64,000 nt of DNA from Phoronis australis (lineage: Eukaryota; Phoronida; Phoronidae). This document shows, piece after piece, positions 36,114 to 64,000 of the stretch. The notes under the pieces are model-generated. The model was given only the letters and a program-made list of their open reading frames with translations, ran no database searches and was not told the origin of the DNA. Every line of letters begins with the position of its first letter. Position 1 is the first letter of the stretch. Position numbers and translations under genes: made by a program. The stretch is from positions 222,633 to 286,632 of the forward strand of contig NMRA01000466.1 in the NCBI GenBank assembly GCA_002633005.1, given 5' to 3'.

Positions 36114-37202
36114 AAAAAGGCCAAAAGCAGGCGTACACCGCTTCAAATCCATCTGAAAACAAAATACTGTCATCGCCTCTTCAATGTAAACCTATGTGCG
36201 AAATTTTATAAAAATCCACCAAGGAACTCTAAGGATACAAAGAAAAACTGAGAAAAATAAAATTGCCACTGGAGAGCACTGGGTCCGTCTTAGCTTCGGA
36301 AATATTTACAGAAAATATCTCAGTAACAAAGACTAGAAGTCATGATGCACGTGCGTTTCTCAATAACTGCACTTTTACTCAAATGAAATCGAGTTACTTA
36401 TCAGAAATAGCTGTGTGGAGCGTAAGACTAAATTTCAGGTTTCATGACATAACCACCAGGGGTCAGTTTGATGGAAAGTGATTGGGGATGTTTTAACTCT
36501 GTTGACATTGTGAATGCTGCCGATGGCTTTTTCTATATTTTAGTATTCCCTGGTTGAAGGAATGTAATGACCCAATTTTTCTAGTTGTTGGAATGAATGA
36601 TGTNCGAGCCGCTGACGCCGCTCGCCAGACAGACGGACGGACGGACGGACGGACGGACGGAGATGACGGCATAATGCGTCCACACAGAAATATGTGGGCG
36701 CATAAAAAGGCCAAAAGCAGGCTTATACCGCTTCAAATCCATCTAAAAACAAAATACTGTCATCGCCTCTTCAATGTAAACCTATTTGCGAAATTTTATA
36801 AAAATCCACCAAGGAACTCTAAGGATACAGAGAAAAACTGAGAAAAATAAAATTGCCACTGGAGAGCACACCGAGAGTTGGGTCCGTCTTAGCTTCGGAA
36901 ATATTTACAGAAAATATCTCAGTAACAAAGACTAGAAATCATGATGCACGTGCGTTTCTCAATAACTGCACTTTTACTCAAATGAAATCGAGTTACTTAT
37001 CAGAAATAGCTGTGTGGAGCGTAAGACTAAATTTCAGGTTTCATGACATAACCACCAGGGGTCAGTTTGATGGAAAGTGATTGGGGATGTTTTAACTCTG
37101 TTGACATTGTGAATGCTGCCGATGGCTTTTTCTATATTTTAGTATTCCCTGGTTGAAGGAATGTAATGACCCAATTTTTCTAGTTGTTGGAATGAATGAT
37201 GT
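36023..37202 (+). repeat. Near-identical ~590-bp direct duplication split by an N
   Basis: 36023-36603 and 36605-37202 match almost base for base, including the hairpin end and ~480 bp of following sequence. Differences are in the GACG repeat length, a 9-bp indel (near 36276/36870) and few substitutions. The single N at 36604 lies exactly at the join, which points to two overlapping contigs or alleles placed side by side. Confidence 0.88.
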
Positions 37203-37569
37203 TGCAATATAAAATACTTACTTTGAGTAATTGAAGGAAACAACAAAAAAGAAATGTCTCCATATTTTCTATTGTGCAAGCGCACATTGACGTTGCGCGT
37301 ACATTAGAGCTCCACGAATTGTGGTACCATATCAAACCACTGAAAAATTGAAGCGAGATTCCAAATCAATCAACCAAGGAGAGAAAACACTACTATAGGG
37401 CATCTTGAATAACGTAAATGTCAGCAAATTTCGTTCACTGTGTGGTGCACGTACGATAACGGTGAGAGTGTTGCAGCATTTCAGCTCATTGTAATAAGAT
37501 CTACTCACCTGTTCCAGTTAGGCCATGTTTAATCAAAATGGCAGGTGACCATAGCATTAACCTCGAACA
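37203..37569. other. Upstream region of the VWF/mucin-like gene
   Basis: Intergenic; apart from the TATA box at 37570, no element could be supported. Confidence 0.4.
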
Positions 37570-37577
37570 TATAAATA
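37570..37577 (+). promoter_or_regulatory. TATA box of the VWF/mucin-like gene
   Basis: TATAAATA lies 71 bp upstream of the start codon at 37648. A transcription start about 30 bp downstream, near 37600, would leave a short 5' UTR of about 45 bases. Position and match support it; no other promoter element is clear. Confidence 0.5.
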
Positions 37578-37647
37578 TGACATTTTCAACCGACTAGACA
37601 GCAGTGCTTCTTTGTCGAGTTGACAAACGTTGCACACAAGCACACTG

Positions 37648-62153
<24,506 letters not shown>

Positions 62154-64000
62154 GTGGGTATATGTTGTGTGGTATAGCATTATTTGAATCAGTTCATAGT
62201 CGCTTTCACTGGCTGGCCTACTCATAAGTTTCACCAACCTGATTAACGTCTGATCATCATACTGTACCCCGATCTAACTATTTATTCACAGTTTTCCGTG
62301 CAATGGTACAAAATAAAAGCACAGTCTGTCTTTTCTCTAATATTTGTTTTGTATTCATTTATTTTTGTTTTGTCCAGTGTTATTTTTGTCCGTTAAACAA
62401 GCTATTGACCCATGTTTACTGTTTTTATACTTGATTTGAATTAAATATTGAATGAGCTGGGTATATGTTTATCCTTCTACGTGTGTCTTCAGTTGTTTTT
62501 TGAGATTTGACTTCAGTAAAATGAGTATATCTCCAGCTTTTTCTATATTAGGAATTTCATCAACTCTTATGCGCTGCAGATTAGCTCAGATTCAAGTGTC
62601 ACATTGTGTAGGTTTCGGTACTTCAACGGTACTTGCGGTGCCAACTAGTGGAAAAATGATTTTTGCTTGCAATGCGTGAATCTGTCTCCAAACCACTTAT
62701 CTAGAAACCACAGACCTCAGAGACTTATAAAACGCAGTAATAGAAAACACCAAGACGTCTCTTTACGCCAGTTGCGCTCGTTGTTGGTGGACACCGTTGA
62801 TGTCGTCATTTTGAGCGCCATTATCTATCAGCCGGTAGGTTTGATAAAGCGCATGAGCAGGCGGTACATGACGATATAAAAGTAGGGATGGATACCGACA
62901 TGTGGCAAAACGCCATAACCACGCGTTTTTTCTCTGTCCCATGTTCCCCATTAAACTGCACATATGCAAAGCTTGCTGCAAAAAACGGCTAATTGCTGAG
63001 GAACTCATTATTAACGTAACCCTTTATAAACTAACGTGGATTACAGGACCTCACGGCTACACGACTTCAAGTAAAACCTTGAGAGTACTGCATTTTAAGC
63101 CTACACAACATGTTGCTTTTATTTCCTCATTTCTGATTGGATTACATTTCATTTTCAAGTGTTGACTCTGATAACATTTGCAACAGCCAAAATTCGTGTC
63201 ATATTAACGTAGAAATCTGCATGCGCTTGAAAACAACACAATAACACAAACGCGGGAACCCCAAATAAAACATTGGCTACCGGTATTGATACATGAAGAT
63301 GGCTTTCATAAACAAACTTGGATTTCGCAAGCTCTGGTATAGCCATGGGGCCATTCCTACCTGGACATTGAAAAAACCTGCCCAGGTCGAAATGCACTCC
63401 AATTTTACGTTTAGTTCTTCCTACTTATTGCAAAGTGGCCCGAGGTTGGTTGCTAATCAATCCTACTCTGGTCACTAACAATGTCGCTTTTGGCCCTCTG
63501 TTGAGTACGTCTGGAAACCCCAATAGTCTCGAGACAACAAAAAGAGCTTATTCAAATGAAAATCTGAAATATGGAACATAGCAGAGTGAAAATGACATTT
63601 GGTCAGTGCTTAAGTTCTGCCACTTATAATTGCGAGAAATGCACCCTCGAAAAGTATGACCTCACGGAGTAGCTTTGGTAAAAATGTACACTAATATACA
63701 GAAACGGATGGGGAAGATGCCCAAAAGCACCTAACGTGCATTACTGTAGGCCCGAAAGGCTTTTTATGTATTTCCACAGGGTTTTCTTAAAGCGTTTTCT
63801 GGAGCACGAGTCGACGCAACCTACTGAACACTGTTTGGATTACGCAAGTTGAAAAACGTAATAAAAGTAAATTTTGGACCCTTCCACAATATGTTGCAGT
63901 AAAAAATGGTTTACAGTTTCTTTGTATGCGATTTCTAGTTCTGATCTTCTAGGATATGTGTTTTCCAAGTTTTCTACAAGGTCTGTGGTTTTTGTACATG
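62154..64000 (+). other. Intron 23 of the VWF/mucin-like gene, open to the right
   Basis: No exon with the required phase and an E-type C-x-C ... W-x-C motif is visible. Short open frames here show no similarity that I recognise. Confidence 0.5.

Noticed and set aside
35452-36251. Several 70-140 residue ORFs inside the tandem repeat
   Set aside because: They change from copy to copy, follow the repeat period and have no domain; they are chance frames.
36263-37080. Paired 72-75 residue ORFs (ASEIFTENISVTKTR...)
   Set aside because: They are identical because of the duplication at the N; no similarity or splice context.

Overview
The window is a piece of a draft animal genome. Coding signal comes in short blocks joined by good GT/AG splice sites, introns are about 0.3-3.2 kb, and decayed transposons, THAP zinc fingers and LINE fragments are common. 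Assembly gaps are visible: a 150-N run at 110-259 and single Ns at 15021 and 36604. The lineage cannot be fixed from the sequence; an aquatic invertebrate is the best guess. Nothing prokaryotic is present.

The main gene lies on the + strand from 37648 to past the right part of the window. I could chain 23 exons (37648-62153) whose splice phases all agree, giving about 1213 codons without a stop and still open. The protein starts with a signal peptide and one EGF-like module. It then follows the D1-D2-D'-D3 order of von Willebrand factor and gel-forming mucins: VWD-C8-TIL, VWD-C8-TIL-E, TIL'-E', VWD-C8-TIL. The multimer-forming N-terminal half of a secreted VWF, mucin or hemocytin-like glycoprotein is therefore present; the C-terminal half lies outside. 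D1 and D2 lack the first Cys of the CGLC motif, while D3 keeps it.

Left of this gene the window is mostly accessory DNA. At 1-1655, 27790-28455 and 34402-36113 there is a repeat family made of ~148-bp monomers in ~445-bp trimers. Each monomer carries a CCACTAGGKGGCRC-type word that resembles the CTCF core site. At 2871-3010 (-) is one exon of an amino-acid transporter. THAP zinc-finger sequences lie at 7597-7760 (-, weak), 11147-11448 (+, intact) and 25032-25246 (+, frame-broken). A Cys-rich transposon-type tail lies at 9540-10241 (-). At 13525-16190 is a 2.7-kb element whose ends are inverted arrays of the palindrome AAACTTAAGTTT; a partial second copy lies at 23737-24572. A LINE ORF1 remnant is at 18541-19194 (+). 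A decayed Polinton/adintovirus-type element occupies 20603-23214 (-), with integrase tail, two structural-type ORFs, a packaging ATPase and a PC4-like protein. A LINE reverse-transcriptase tail with a simple-repeat 3' end lies at 33505-34300 (-). A ~590-bp near-identical duplication at 36023-37202 is split by an N and is probably an assembly artefact.

Inside the big gene's introns are a decayed CENP-X-like pseudogene (45770-45982, -), an inverted pair of minisatellites (44080-44850) and small dispersed repeats.
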